Source: Effrenium voratum (taxonomy: Eukaryota; Sar; Dinophyceae; Suessiales; Symbiodiniaceae). Taken from it: 64,000 bases of DNA. The position numbers were made by a program, and so were the translations under genes. The DNA is taken from NCBI GenBank assembly GCA_963377175.1, contig CAUJNA010000476.1, positions 157,950-221,949 of the forward strand. The letters are read 5' to 3'. The notes beneath the pieces are model-generated. The model did no database searches and was not told where the DNA came from. It saw only the letters and a list, made by a program, of their open reading frames with translations. Positions 29,036-43,200 of this stretch are shown one piece after another; within the stretch, counting starts at the first letter, position 1; every line of letters begins with the position of its first letter.

Positions 29036-29066
<31 letters not shown>

Positions 29067-32000
29067 CATATATATATATACACATACGTTTACGGACAAA
29101 CCAATACATACGACCACGACGCTTGACTTAAGATGCACACCTTCACGCGTACATGTATATGCAATGGCCACTTGTCACAGTTGGAGCTTTGGGATGGCTC
29201 AGGACATGTGGCTCACCACTGGCCTGGTGATCTTTTGGACAGTCTGGGGCCCTAGACGACATGTCGGCTGTGGGTCAAAATGAAACCACCAGGAATTGGA
29301 CCGCGGATGTTAGTCCAAATGTCCATTTACCAGGCTTGAATTTGGGGTACCTATTTTTGACCCGCAGCCATGTGGGCTGTGGGTTTCCTGCACCTTGGGC
29401 CTCAGTGGGCCTTTCTCCATGTGTGAAACTGCGATCAACCCACGGGAACGGATCGGTTTTTGCGGTTCCTGGCGGGCCTGCGGTCGGCGTCATACTCTGC
29501 TGGGCGTGGCTCAAAATTTCAGCAGGAGGGGCAAACCGCAGGCTTTGGTCCATGTTTCCACTTACCCAGGGTTCCATTTTGGTGCCGGATTTTTGAGCCA
29601 CAGCCAGTGGCAGTATCTGGCACACAAGTGAACTTTGCGACCGCCCTCATTGCTGCGAAGGAACGGACGCGGCATTGTTCGCCACTTTTTCTTTTTTTTC
29701 TTCTTTTTTTTCCGGGGTACGGAATCTAGGATGCCCGCCTCAGCACCCCTGGCATGATTCCTTTGCCACGAGCTCAGATACATGAGCACTATGATGCAGC
29801 ATTGGTGTCTTTGGGTTTAGCCAGCGCACTCCCAGCGTCCACCTATTATGGGGCCTTGGTGATGCACAATTTCTTCAATGTGCTGTGGATGGGAGACCAG
29901 GAAGTCTCTCTTGCTTGAACCCCGGTTTGTGAAGCGGTTGGCACATTGGCACATCCGCGCTGCAACCCTTGGCTGTTGGGTCCCAATACCTGGCAGAGCT
30001 TAGGTTATTGTTTTTCCTGACTTGGTGTGAACTGGTTGTGGGAAATGGGAAAAACCCAAAGCTTGAGGCACCTTTGGCAGTGGTTATCCCACGCGCAAGG
30101 TCCTGGCAGTGGTTATCCTGGCTTGGAACTACCAGACGCGGATCTACTTGAGCATCGTCAAGGCCATTGCGCGTTTGTCAACATGCTGCAATCTCCAGAC
30201 ACTTTTGGTTCTCATGGACCAAACAGGATATCGCGACATGTCGCGCAGGTCGCGCCAGAAAAGGTGGGCCTGTTTTCTTCTTTAGAATTATTGCTTCTTT
30301 TTTTTTGGAGAGGGAGAGATGCTTGATAACTAGACCTAAGTGAGCTTTCTAGGTTTGAGAATGAGCCCTTTTGATCCCCTTCAGCAAGCAATGTATGGAT
30401 ATGGGGGGGGGGGCAGGCGTCCCCAACAAAGGACCTTCCGGGATCATTTCAGGAGATCCCTCTACAAGTGGTGTTTGGTGCAGCTGCAATAGTCATATCA
30501 AGTTCTTCCATTTGCTCAAGAATCTGTTTATTTTCCTCTGTCGATTTTAAAGGGAATCTATCACTACTGGAAATATTTTTTTTTTCCAGGGGGGTTAAGC
30601 AAATGGCGGAGTTGGACGCACTACAAGAGGGCGTTGTTCGAGGAAGTGTCCCCTCATTCTCAAGCAAGGGCACCGGTCAAACGGGAAGATCTGCTGTGCA
30701 GCCAAGGTGCTGAGTTCCGGGGCCAGATTGATTTCGTGCATTCTTGGGCTCGCAAACCTATGGGGAACTCCGCAACTTGAACGGATGTCCGAGCCGGAAT
30801 CCCACCCAACACATCGACACTTTGGGCGTGCTCTTTCAGATCAGCTCTTCCGACTCTTGGATCGAGGTTGGTCGGCTCGACGCCGAACTGTCAACCCCTT
30901 TGCGTGAAGCTTTGGTTACTGGGGTGGTAGGCAAGCGGCCTGGATTCGGGGGCTGTTCCCTGGGTCCTGGGGATTTGCGTCCCCCAATTTTTTTGCTGTG
31001 CCATCGGTAAAAAAAAATCCGTGTCAGTGCACAGGTCTCTTGACCCTTTGACTGGAGGAGTTGATTGACAGGATCTCTGAGCCAACAGATTCGACCCGCA
31101 AAAAACAACCATGTTGCTAAGCAATGACACGTTTTGGCCATGCCATTGCCAACATTTGCCAGAGAATCTTCTGAAATACATTTTTTTCATGGCAACCTTG
31201 GCCTTGGGCCTTGGGGCTGCCTTTCGACGTTTTGCCCTTTTGGGTTTCCATCCATTTTCCTTTTCAACTTGTGAAGCGGAAGCCAAACAACAGAAAGCGA
31301 CGCGGACCTCCCACCAAAGGCGGGGCCACGCCCACGCCCGCAAGACGTGGGCGGATGGCCCCCCGGCAAGCGGGCAACGATCGGTTTGTAGGAGCCCACC
31401 TTGCCGGAGATCATGAACATCTCAGGCCGGCGGTTGGCAGCAGATCGGAGCGTGGTTGGCGCCTAGCAATATGAATCCAACCCACCCGTTTTTTTTTTCT
31501 TCTTCTTTTTTTTCATAGGGGTGTTTGTTTTTCTTCGTTTTTTCATAGAGTCTCTTGGTGGGTTGATTCATACTGTGCATGGACGAAATCCGCTTCTCGC
31601 TCCACCGTTCAGAACCCCTAGAATAATGGTTCCCCTGCAAATACCAACAAACAATGGTTTCAACCAAAATTTCAAAGTGGTGCGAAATGGATTTCGTCCA
31701 TCCACAGTATGAATCGACCCAAGAGACTCTGCATGGTGCGGCCCAGAGGCCTTGAGCGCGAACCCCTAACCCACCAGTTGGTACTCGAAGAACCTCCGAA
31801 AAAGCGGGCTGGGCAGCAAAAGCATCAGGCTTTCCACCTGCTCGTCGAATGCCAGGTTATGTTTCGGAACCCGCCTTTTTTCCAGGAGTTTGGAGATCAA
31901 CCCACCCGTTCTTTTTGTTTAATAGGGGGTGGTGTTGGCCCCTCCAAAAGTGGCGAGATTCCAACCAAACCCAGAACACCTACGAATAAACTGGATGGTT

Positions 32001-33176
32001 GAGTACTATGGGGGTGAACATTACGTGGAAAGAAAGACGACCACATTTTATTAGGTAACCGGAAAAAGGCGTCCTACGTTGAGCCTGTGTTGGGTGGGGT
32101 GGGTGGGGTGGGGGAGCTTCGGAGGCCCGACGGCAGACCCTCTCGCAACGGATTTTGGTCGGAAAGGGGTGCTCTCAAAGGTGGGAACGTTGGGTGTGGC
32201 TCGAAATCAGAGAGCCGGGGCTACGCAGGTTTTGGTCTTGGTTTCCATCTACCAAGAAACAATGTTGGGTAGTTGACCCCAACTTAATTTGGGCGTGTCC
32301 CCTTTTGCCGCCCCCCCTCCAAAAGGGTGGTTGTCCTTTTTGAATGTTCCTTTCAATCCTTTCCAGGGTTGTGGGATCAAGGGGTTTCTCCCCACTTCTG
32401 TGATACAAGGGAATCCCCCTTTCCATTATCAAAATAGTCTTTGGGAAGCCCTTTCTGTTGTATCACAGAAGTGGTCATTCCCCACAGCCCTGAATCCTTT
32501 CCAAAAAGGGGTAGCTCCAAAAACATGTCTTGATTGATGTGGATCTTGGTGGAGCATTGGATCCCAGCCGTGCTTGTTTTTCGCCAGGATCCCAGCCCAT
32601 TCCCTGCTTGAAAAATCGGGGGAAAGCGGGGGGTTTGGCCACAAGCCAAGGGAAGACCCTCGGTTGAAAAATCGGCGGGTTCCAACGGTTGCAGCTTGGC
32701 TATGACTTTCATTTGCCAGTGCCATCGCCAAAAGGACACTTATGCCCTCAACATTTGGACGAAACCCCTGGCAGGTTGACTCCAAACCAATGAAAACGAG
32801 TTAGTTCCTACTAGGATTCAATTGATTACTAACAGGAACATCCTGGCAATCTGCAGGGGGGAGGCCTACTTTATTAGCTTGGGAGCAAAAGTGCTGAGTT
32901 GGCAGTGATGTGCTCCGTTCGTCGTCTTCTCATTGAACCAATCCACCGCAAATTTGGACTAAAGGTTGCATTTTCTAGTCTAAGTCACTTGGAGGAACTC
33001 TTCAATTAAATGGTTTCCCGTTGCTTTCCGTTTAACCCACTTCCCAATGTCGATCCTTTTCTGTGAACAACCACAGGTCCAACTCCTATTTTCCGCTGAG
33101 TTTTGGCAAAGGTGCACCTTTTGGGAGCCCAAAGGCAGAGGACCCAAACACGCCCTGGTTGATATAAATATAAATA

Positions 33177-33237
<61 letters not shown>

Positions 33238-36200
33238 GGGTGGGAGTCCCATTTCCAGAGGGGATCCTTCACTTGCCCACCCTGCACCCCGGGCCCGATC
33301 GCGGAGGCCCCCGGGTGGACGCCAAGCACGTCATCGTGGCGGCCATCGAGCACACCATCCCGGAGCGCGGGGTGAAGGCGGGGGGCCCCGGCCCGGCCCC
33401 GGTCGGTCGGTCGCTTGCGCCAGCGGCCCGGTTCGGCGTCTGGGACCAGACGGTTCCGATTTGGGGTATGGGTCAAAGTTGAACAGGAATCGGACAGGTT
33501 TGAGTCCTGGTTTCCATTTACCAGGGCAACCCATTTTGGGTACATATTTTTGACCCACAGCCATTTGTGGGTTTGGATTCAAATCCCAATTTTGAAACCA
33601 AAGACCTCGATGCTCTTGTCAAAATGGTTGGGTTGGGTGTGGCTCAAAACCAGAAACATGGAAAAGGGTAAGCTGTGGGCTTTAGTCTTTGGTGTTTTTT
33701 TGAGGTGCCAGTTTGGTACATTGTTCTAAGCCGCGGCCACTTGTAGGGCAGCCTGAATTTCTGAACGGAAGGAACCTGACATGGTTTGGTCCCGTTCACG
33801 AGAATACAACTGCAGGAAATTTGTTTCACTTCGGATCACAGAACGCGGATACACAGCATGGAAACCGGTCAGCCAGATTCGGCGGCTTCGGCGAGAGTTC
33901 GTCTGTCGGATCCCTTTCCGGCAGGCGATTCGAGGTGGGGAAAATTCTGAGCAGTTGACACCGGTATCAGTTTCAAGTTGCTTCCAGCTGGCTGGGGGTG
34001 TCAAAACCGACCGTTTTGCGTTTTGGGATCCCATATTTGGTGGGGATTGGTGAATTCACCACCCATTTTAGAACCTATTTTAGTGGGGATTGGGATGTTC
34101 ACTGTGGGATAACTGGGCTTTTCACCCATGGCCATATAGAATTTGACATAAAATACCCGCAACCCATTCCCGAGGTGTTTTGGTGCCAAAGTCCCTTGTT
34201 CCCCAAGAGGGGCTGTTGCAAGGAGCCTCCGAAAAGAGGACTTTAGCTTTTTGGGAAGCAGGCCGGATTTTCCATTGGGCCCGCAAAAAGTTAAACATTT
34301 TTCAGAGGGGTCAACAGCAACCAGAACGGCACAACAAGTTGGTCCAGTCTGGCAATGCTATGGCTATGCATTTCAAGAGTTGGATCCACCTCAAAAGTTG
34401 TCCATTTCCAAAATGGCAACTACAAGCCAGGCAACCTTCAGTGTGGTTTGGATTTGTGGTTTGGGGATTTGAACCCCTGGTTCTTTTGGAGGGTAGGCGT
34501 GACTCCCCACCTCCAAACCACCGATTCGGGAAGCTGACGTCAGAGAACAGCCAAGCGTCCAAGGAATTCACCGAATCTTGGTCTACAAAGCAAGGTGCCA
34601 AGAGGAAGCCAAAGCATTTCCGGGGGGGGGGCTTGTCCAACATTTGCCTGTGGGTCAAAACCCTGGTACCCCCGAACCCAGATTTCCCGCTCTCCAATGG
34701 GTCAACGGGACACTTCTTGTTTCCAGCGAAATCAGCTTGCACTGAAGACCTTTGATTCCGTTTTAACATGTAACAAAAGCACGGCCACCCCCCCAAAAAA
34801 AAGGAAAGAAAGAAAAAACAACAACACACCGAAAAAAAAAACACAAAAAAAAAGAAAAGAAAAGAAACAGAAAGAGAGGGTGTCTGGGTTTTGACCCACA
34901 CCTTGCATAGAAGCTCACAGGCGGTGCCTTTCTCCATTTCCGGCAGCGGTCCATGGCCCAAAATCGCGATGGTTTCCTGCGGGTTTCCCTCTTCATCGCA
35001 GCTAAAAGCCAGGTAACCCTTAAACGCACTAATCGCAGCCAAAAGCCAGGTAACCCTGAAACGCACTTGTAAGATCCGAAGAAGCCCAAAGAGCGGAATG
35101 CCCCCTCTTCTAAGATCTCAGATCCGCTGTGGCTCAGCGCGCGCTTCGAGCGATCGGAGAGCCGTCACGTCAGGTTAGTGCCGGAGGCCTGGGCAAGGTG
35201 CTGGACCAGATGCTCAAAGAGCACCCCCCGGCGCGGACCGGGGACCGGCGTGTTCGAACGAAAAAGCGGGAGGTAAGTCGAGAGCTGCCAAAACTGCGAT
35301 GCTCTTTGCATCAGTTTTTTTGTGGTCCTTTTGGGCGTGCCTCCTTTGTTGTGGACTTTGCCAGAAGGGCTGTTTTTGGGTTAGAGACAGGGTGGCGGCT
35401 CGCATTCGCTCGTCGCGGAAGCATTCTTCAAGTCCCAACTTTGGTCTTGCCAAAAGGTGGGAGCATGTGGCAAGTTAGGACCTTTTGATTCCACACCCCT
35501 CAAGCATATATCCCCTGAAGTTCAAACCATCAAAACAACGGGGGCTCATACAACAACCATTGTTTGCCTAAGGATTGTCATCAAAAGGGAAGTGTCGGGT
35601 TGGACCCCGTGGAAGAAACGCCGGCCCCAAGTATGGTTTGGTCGATGACTCTGCTTTAGATTAGTCTTATGCCGTTGAGCAGCGCCATCTATTGTTTCCA
35701 CAGGGTCACCTATGGTTTCACGTTGATGCCCTTTACTTGCCAGTCAGAACCAGCTATTTGGAAACACAAAGAAGGGAACTACAGTGGGTTTCTGAACGGC
35801 GGTGCGAAATGGGTTTCGCATCTGGCGTCCCAAAGCTTAGCTTTGGTGCATGTTGCTTGGATGTTAGGACTTTAACTTTTTGCCCACTAATGGATTTTCC
35901 ATTAAACCACTAAAAGTTAAACTTTTAGCAGGGGAGCAGAAAGCAACCGAGTTAGTTGAGGCCTTTCAAGGTCGAACGCCTAAGAGATGAATGTAGGGCA
36001 CCCGGCTGAAGGTGGAGCTAGCCAGCTTCCCTAGTGATGACCCACGCACGACACTGCCTCTTTTGCATCTTGCAAGCAAGTCACCTCTGGCGCCCCATGA
36101 CTAGGGGTCTTTGCAATCATGTCTTCGTTTTTGTTCAGCCTCACTAAATGAGAGTGTCTTTTTAGAGGTTGGACCCCCGAAAATGGCCCAAGATGGTTGG

Positions 36201-37169
36201 TTTTCCAACAACCAACAGCATCCAAAAAACGACACACTCAGTTGTTAAAAGGCCAGGGGGCTAGCCATGGGCCATGTTTACACGGCTGGCCCCAACCTGA
36301 CCCAAACATGGACCAAGCCATCTCGCGGCCAGTGCACTTTGAGCCTGGTCCACCCCATGTTCGGCGACGTGAACTATGGCGAGCTCGAGGACACGAGAGA
36401 AATGGCTCGCGTTTTCCGGACATCTAAAGACCAGAATTGACCTGACACAGTTTCGCCCCTTTTTGCCCATGTTCCTTGTGTTCGTTGTTTGTTTTTGCCA
36501 AATAAAATGCATCGGGTTTTTATACAAGCCCATTGTTTTTGTTGCCACCTTTTGGGGGTTTCTTTAATCTCGCTGCACCAGTTAGTTGCTAGATGTGGCC
36601 CGCGTGGAAGCTTTAGCCCCGTTTCGGGGCATCGGTTTCCCGGGTTCATTGTGGGGTTCAGGCCTCAACCTTTCAACCCGTGAACCAGTCAGAGGCTCAT
36701 TATCAGCAACTTTAACCATCTAACCGTCCATCTCAATGATAAGCTGAACACAGTTTGCGTGGCTTTGATATTTAAGCCCATAGGCGAGGTACGCATGACA
36801 ACATGGTCGGCGCAGCACAGGTTACTTCGTCATTTTGGTCAAAGGCCTGCATCGCAATCAACCCTAGAACCAGATGGGGGCGCCCCGGAAATGAAAACAA
36901 CGAGAGCCAACCATCCCACAATGTCCGCCCATTTCTATATATATATATATATATATATGTATCAGTACACAAACATGCAAGCATAAACGACCTGAGTGCG
37001 TGTTATACATGTAGGGACTTATCTATTCGCAAACACATGGACACACACACACACACACTCTCACACACACACACACACACACGCAGGCAGTTAGACATTT
37101 ACACCCTTAGACGTTCATACATGCATTCATGCATCGTACCTACGTACATTTAGATGATACATGCCTAAC

Positions 37170-37204
<35 letters not shown>

Positions 37205-40200
37205 AGGACGTATACATCCATACCAACATGCATCTCTACATCCACACTCTCATGCACCCGTCCATACATCCATGTATGCCCACATTCAACCAACAATCGC
37301 GCCCCATGGCTTGCAAGCGCTAAACATGTGCATCTGATTCTATGTAGAACCAGACCTCGCTAGATGTTCGTTGCCCGGCACCAATCCATTGTCAGGAATT
37401 CACGGTGCTGAGCTGCGTGGTGGATGGCAAAGAGCAGTCGCCGCCCAGATGGACGTAGCCCTAAAAGCCCTCAGTTTTTGAGGCGTCCCCTTGTCAGGGG
37501 AGGCTTCTTTTGGGGGGGTGCTCCCTCGGTGAACGTGCAGGGAAGTAGTTGGAACGAAGAGGGGCAGGATTAAACCACATGAGCATGAGCATGGGCTCAG
37601 TCCAGAAATACTGGGGTCTGCAAGACAATGGCGTTCTAAGCGCTGGAACCTTTGCTTGAGGCTCTTGGAGTTGTTGGTTCAGGTGGACCGGCAAGAAACA
37701 CTTTGCAGATCCCACGTTCCAGAGGCCAATCTGATGTGGGGTTTGGGGCATGAATAACATCCCCCTTATATGAAAGTGGAGTCTTGGAACCTTTTGCAGT
37801 GCGAGTTCTTGGACCGATTTATGGCGTGTTCCTCTTTTTAAAAACCTCACTTAAGCTCTCGGCCCGAGCCTCCCAGCGGTTGAGTTGGGTCAGCAGAAAG
37901 CGGGCACACCCTTGCCATGGATCCTCGCCTTTTTGGTCCCATCGATGTCAGGGTGGGCCAATCTGTTCAGGGGTCTTCCAGCTTGGGGAAGTTCATGATG
38001 GCTGGCAGCACGGCTTCAGGGTTCCGGACGGTCGGCCCGTTTGCGTTGCACCACCGTGCTCGGCCGAGGAAGGTCGTTACTCTTTTTACAATCTGCAGGT
38101 GGACGTTCTTTTGCCTCTCTGGCACTTGACACGCACAGCCGACACTCAGGTATTCCGCATCGACCGTGACGCTTTTGCCTTCTCCCCTCATGTGGTTAAA
38201 CTTTGTGCCGGCTTTGGGGGTATGGGCATCGGTGCCTCGCATTTGGGTGGACAGTCCGTTTTGTGCGTCGCCCACAACAATGTTGTTTGCAATCACCTGG
38301 CGGCCAACCATGCTCGTGTGTTGAAGCTTGATTTGAACCATCCTGCAGCAGCACAGCAGATACATCAGGCTTGCGGCAACACAGCCGCCACATTCATGCT
38401 CGGGTTTCCTTGCCAACCCTACTCCAGTCAGGGCAAGAGACTCGAAACACTTGATCCCCGAGCTCGAACCCTTTGGAGCGGGCTCCATGTCGCCTTCATG
38501 CTCCAATGCCAAGCACTCATCTTAGAGCGCGTTGTCGCCGCAAGGCATCATCCAGATGTTCGCAAGGCTCTCAGCTCCTTCGCATCTGCCATGAACTTTG
38601 ATCTACTTGAGGTGGAGCTTGTTCTTTGCTCGCAATGGCCATGCAGGCGCCGACGTTGGTGGGCCTTGCTGCTGCCCAAACAATGGCATTCCACGGGCCT
38701 CCATTCCTGGCCGCATTCCTCACTCTTCACCAACATCGGATCTGTCATTGGTGGCAACAGGCCTGCCTGGCCAGCCGATGAGGATGCTGCTCCTCGACTC
38801 TGTTGAGATCAACCGCTACACCGATCCATCCCTTGCCCTTGACGACATCTCCCACCATCCTACACAGCTATGGCAACCCTCCAAGCCTGTCCTTGCTACT
38901 GCCGGCTTCAGGGATTCTCGGAGGCTAGCCTTGCCTCGAAAGGGCTTCGTGGCTTCTTCGTGCGAGCCAACCCATCTGGCTCGCCTCGTTTTCTGCACCA
39001 CAAAGAGGCCGCCATCCTGCTGGGGGTTCCATCTGACATTCAATACGTGCTTCCACCACGTGCCAACTTGGCGCTATTGGGGCTCATTGCCTCCCCTCTG
39101 CAGTCCACCTGGGTCTATGCGAGTCTCCTTGCCAACTTTGCTCAGGCCACCAACGCCATACAGTCCATCTCGCCAAGGGCTGCTATTCAATCTCTACAGG
39201 ATCGATTGCTTTGTCAATGGCGACTACAACTTACGGTCCATCGTTCTGATGGACCCGAGGTGTCAGCCACAACTTTTGCGACAGCAACAGCTGACTCTGT
39301 GATGCTAGCAGAGCGCATCCATGCCGAATGGGGGTCTACGACCAAACTCACTCAACTGCACAACGAGCACAGCACCACAACCGTTTGGACCCATCAACCG
39401 ACGCAAGAAGCAACGGACCCTTCCACCTACTCAGCCGGTCGACATCTGCATCATTCACGAAGATGTGATGCACTGCACTACTGTTGCCGCTGGCAGCTTC
39501 CTGTTTGAGCCGTTGCGCCACCTTGGCATCTCTGCCAACTTCCTCTGGCACCACCAACTTGGGCTCATCGGAGCAGACACGCGGGTCTGGCTCCCCATTA
39601 CCGTGTCCACTTTCTGGCCTCAAGCTCTTGGGGTTCAAGCCCAGCTCCGCCTTGCGCATGGCGAGCCCTCGAACAACCCCGGCCCTGGTCTTGCAGAAAA
39701 CTTCTTTGGCACACCTTGCAGCAGATTGCCGGGACTACTGCTCCATCAGCCGCCGACCCTGTTGTATGTCTCCTTCATCCAGGTCTTGGCGAGGCCATGC
39801 ACACACCTCCACACCACCAGCACACACCTTCCAATCTCTCTCGGCCGCTATCTGCGCCCGGCGCACACACTCTGCTTTCCTTGTTGTCGGACTCTTCATT
39901 GTCCATGGGCACTGGATCACATTGGCCGGAGACTGCCAGCCCCACACCATTTTCTGGACCTACCACGACGGGCTTGGGCTCCACCTGATCAGTCAGGTGA
40001 CGCAGCTAGCCTCAGATCTGACACGCCTCTTGGGGGCTTCACCGGCCGACTCTCTTCGCCAAGACCTTCCTTGGACCTGTGGCACCATTGCCCTTGCACA
40101 CGCACTGCATCACATCACCAGCTGCGACTTGCCACAACCACAACAGATCGCGGGGATCCACCAGGAGCTTGTTTTTGTTCAGGGATCTGTTTCTTGCCCA

Positions 40201-43200
40201 CCCGGTCTTGGTCCCACTAGCACCACTGCCCAGCTTGCCACTCTGCTCACCACTCAACCCAAAGCCCACGACCGGCTCAACATCACCGCTTCGAGACGTA
40301 CCCAGGACCATTTGCAACGGTACTCTGACCCCAGTCTGGTGGTTCCTCCGATCCCTGGCTTGAACCTGGTGGTGACCCTTGGAGTCGCTGCTCCAAAAAC
40401 ACTGCATTTGCGCCGCCTGGGCTTCCTACTCCATCCGCAACCACCAAGACTCGCTTTGACGAGATTGCCAAAGAGCTCAGGGCAGAAGTCCAGGCCACCC
40501 TCCGCTCTGAAGTCGCTGGGCATCAGGCCATGACAGATGACCCGGATACTCAATCCAGACTTCACAAGCTCGAAACTGACATCACCGAGATCAAGTCGCA
40601 CAATCACCACTTCAACCAGGGGTTCAACCAGGTCAGTGCCCAGCATCAACAACTCGAGAATGTTGTCTCCACCGTACAGGCCACTCTTTCAACCCATCAG
40701 CATGAGCTCTCCGGGCTCCGCCAGGAGCATCAGCAATCCCAGGAACGCATTTGGCAATCTATGCAGGGCCTGAGACAGGACCTTGCCACCGACATGGGCG
40801 CACGCTTTGACTATCGAGGCCATGCTTAGCAAGCGGCCTCGCTCCAACGAGTGACTCCGTCATCCGGAGGTCAGGAAGCGGTCGCCTGGCCTGCCTGGTT
40901 GTCACTCTGACCGCGCTTGGGCTCATCGCTTTCGCTTTTGGGCCATTTTCATCTTCTGCTCACTTTGTGATGTCACTGCTCAGCCCTTCACCCGGCTCTC
41001 CGTTCACAGCGCGGCTGGGGCTTCTGCCTCAGACTGCGATCTTGGGTTGGGGGCTACCTGTGGCAATCACAGTATCTCCTCCGAGTGGCCTGGTCCTGGT
41101 TTTCTACGCATCGGGGAAGCTAGTCACCCTGGACCTCCGTCCACCCTCGGCATCTCTTGCAGCAATCCTAGTGGCCTTAGAGGCAAAGAGCCTCTCTTGC
41201 TTTCGCTTGGCCCCGGCATTCACGCCGTTGCCGAAACCACCCTGCCCGCTGTCTCCGGCATCCTTTCACGGCATGCCCACCATTCCAACCGCCTTGTCCG
41301 TTCACTGGCAGGCTCTCCTGTCGCCTTGCGACACAGCTCGACATGGGACATGGAGTGGCGTTCTCACCGCCTCTGACTTTCCATGCCATTCTCTCGACAT
41401 CTCGTGGCCTCTCGAAATCTGGGAAACCGGCCGTGTCCAACTGACCTCACACCAAGTGGGTCCCCACAGGATTTTGGTTGCCACAATCTACGGCTATGCC
41501 CGTGGACCTACCTGGCCACGTGCACATGAGCTCACAGAGCAGATGTTGACCCACTTGACCGAACACTTGGTTGTCGGGTACTCCGGCATGGCAGCCATTG
41601 TCGGTGACTTCAACGCCGACCCACATGAGCTGCATCAATTCGACGTCTGGCGCACCTATGGCTGGGAGCATGCACAGGAGCTCTCCCATCAACGCTGGGC
41701 ACTCCCATTGTCCCCACTTGCAAAGGGGCTACACAACGCGACATGATCTGGCTTTCGCCCGCCCTTGCTTCTCACTGCAGCCAAGTCAACACCAACGATC
41801 TGTTTGTTGATCACCTCACCCTCTCCGCCTCCTTTGAGCTTCCGCTCGCTACTTCCACCTACCTTTCCTGGCCACTTCCATCCAGGCTTCCCTGGACTGA
41901 TACCACTACGCTGCCCTCGCACGACTCGCACTACACTCCTTTTGCTACTGGCAACAATACCACCCACTTCTTTCGCAGCTTCTCACAGCAGTTTGACCAA
42001 GCCGCTGCCGACTACATCACCAACACGCAGGCTACTACTCTACCGCCTGCTTGTCTCGGACGGGGCCAGCGCACTTCTCCTATGGTCAAGACGGCCCACC
42101 CACCTTGTTGCCGTCCTCACAGGCCGGGCGAAGCTGCTCTTTGCTACGACTTGCCCGGCCGTTCGGTGCTCCAGTGGTACAAGCAACACCGGCGGCTCCA
42201 GTCCTACTGTCATGCCATTCATGCAGGTCAACAGCACACGGATGCACAGCTCTACCGTGCCTCGCTCTGGGCAGCCGTCCGCAGGGCCCGTGGCTTCTGT
42301 CCTACCTTCTCGAGCTGGTGGGCACGCCAGGACTTCATTTCAGTCACTGGCCCACTCCCTTGCAACCCGCCCCCGGCTCCTCTTGCTGATCTTATCTTCG
42401 CTGCTTTCCACCTCCGCTTTCGGGAGTTTGAGCAATGGCACATCCAACAGCGATGCTCCATCCTAAAAGCCAAACGCGCCACCACCTCTGCAGGATGTGC
42501 GTCCACCTCAGCGGGAACAGATCGACTCCTTGTGGGTTGAGCAGGAGTTCACTGTCCTTGCCACAGATGGGGACGGACCGATCCAGATTCAACTTGATGA
42601 CACCCCGCAACCCGCGGGGTCCAACACATGGGCAGTGGATGGGGTTCCCACCCATGTCACCGAACAGGTCAACGACGTCATCACCGTTGATTCGACCTTG
42701 GTTCCTGCAGCCGGCGCTCTGGCTACACAACGCAAGCACTTCACTTCTCCCAGTGAGGTGCAGGATCAGCTTCAGCTCCTCTGTGCCCCTCGTTGGCTCC
42801 AGGATTCCGCTCCTTCCGTCTCTGACTGGGAGCGTATTACCAATTTTGCTCGGCACTACTTGCCGACTGGCACCTTTTCTGTAACGCCCATCACTGTCAA
42901 TCAATGGCGCCGGTCCATCAAACGTTTCCGCCAACGCGCCGCGCGTGGCTGCGATGGCTTTGATCGATGTGATCTGCTTGCCATGTCTGACTCCCAGGTC
43001 AGCACGCTGCTTTCACTTCTACACGCTGTTGAGGAGAGCGAGGACTGTTCTCTCGCTTGCCAAAGTGGAGGCCCCGCTTGCAGTGCACTACCGTCCCATA
43101 GTACTGCTCAGCATCATATACCGCTGCTGGGCCTCTTTACGCTCTCGCCAACTACTTCGCTGGCTGGCCCAACTGGTGCCGGAAGACGTTCATCCCCGGC

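Larger units (their letters stand above)
28492..33306. other. Intron, 4.8 kb, rich in short repeats
   Basis: It holds AT microsatellite (29034-29080), two GGGTCAAAA-family repeats (29264-29372, 29500-29610), the TTCCATTTGC family (about 30500-30610), the 184-bp inverted repeat at 31547-31730, a foldback at about 32388-32478 and the ATT array at 33178-33237. A 54-codon ATG-initiated open frame (29755-29919) is described under findings. Confidence 0.5.

Noticed and set aside
34311..35066. 251-codon minus-strand open frame
   Set aside because: It runs through an A-rich/T-rich tract (Phe-rich translation) and dispersed repeats, with no recognisable domain.
37784..37916. ATG at 37784 as the start of the methyltransferase
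   Set aside because: It lies outside the element, left of the target duplication, so it cannot be the element's own start codon.
38220..38660. Methyltransferase as a host gene of the dinoflagellate
   Set aside because: It lies inside the 14-bp target duplication, together with the endonuclease and reverse transcriptase, and in a host intron.
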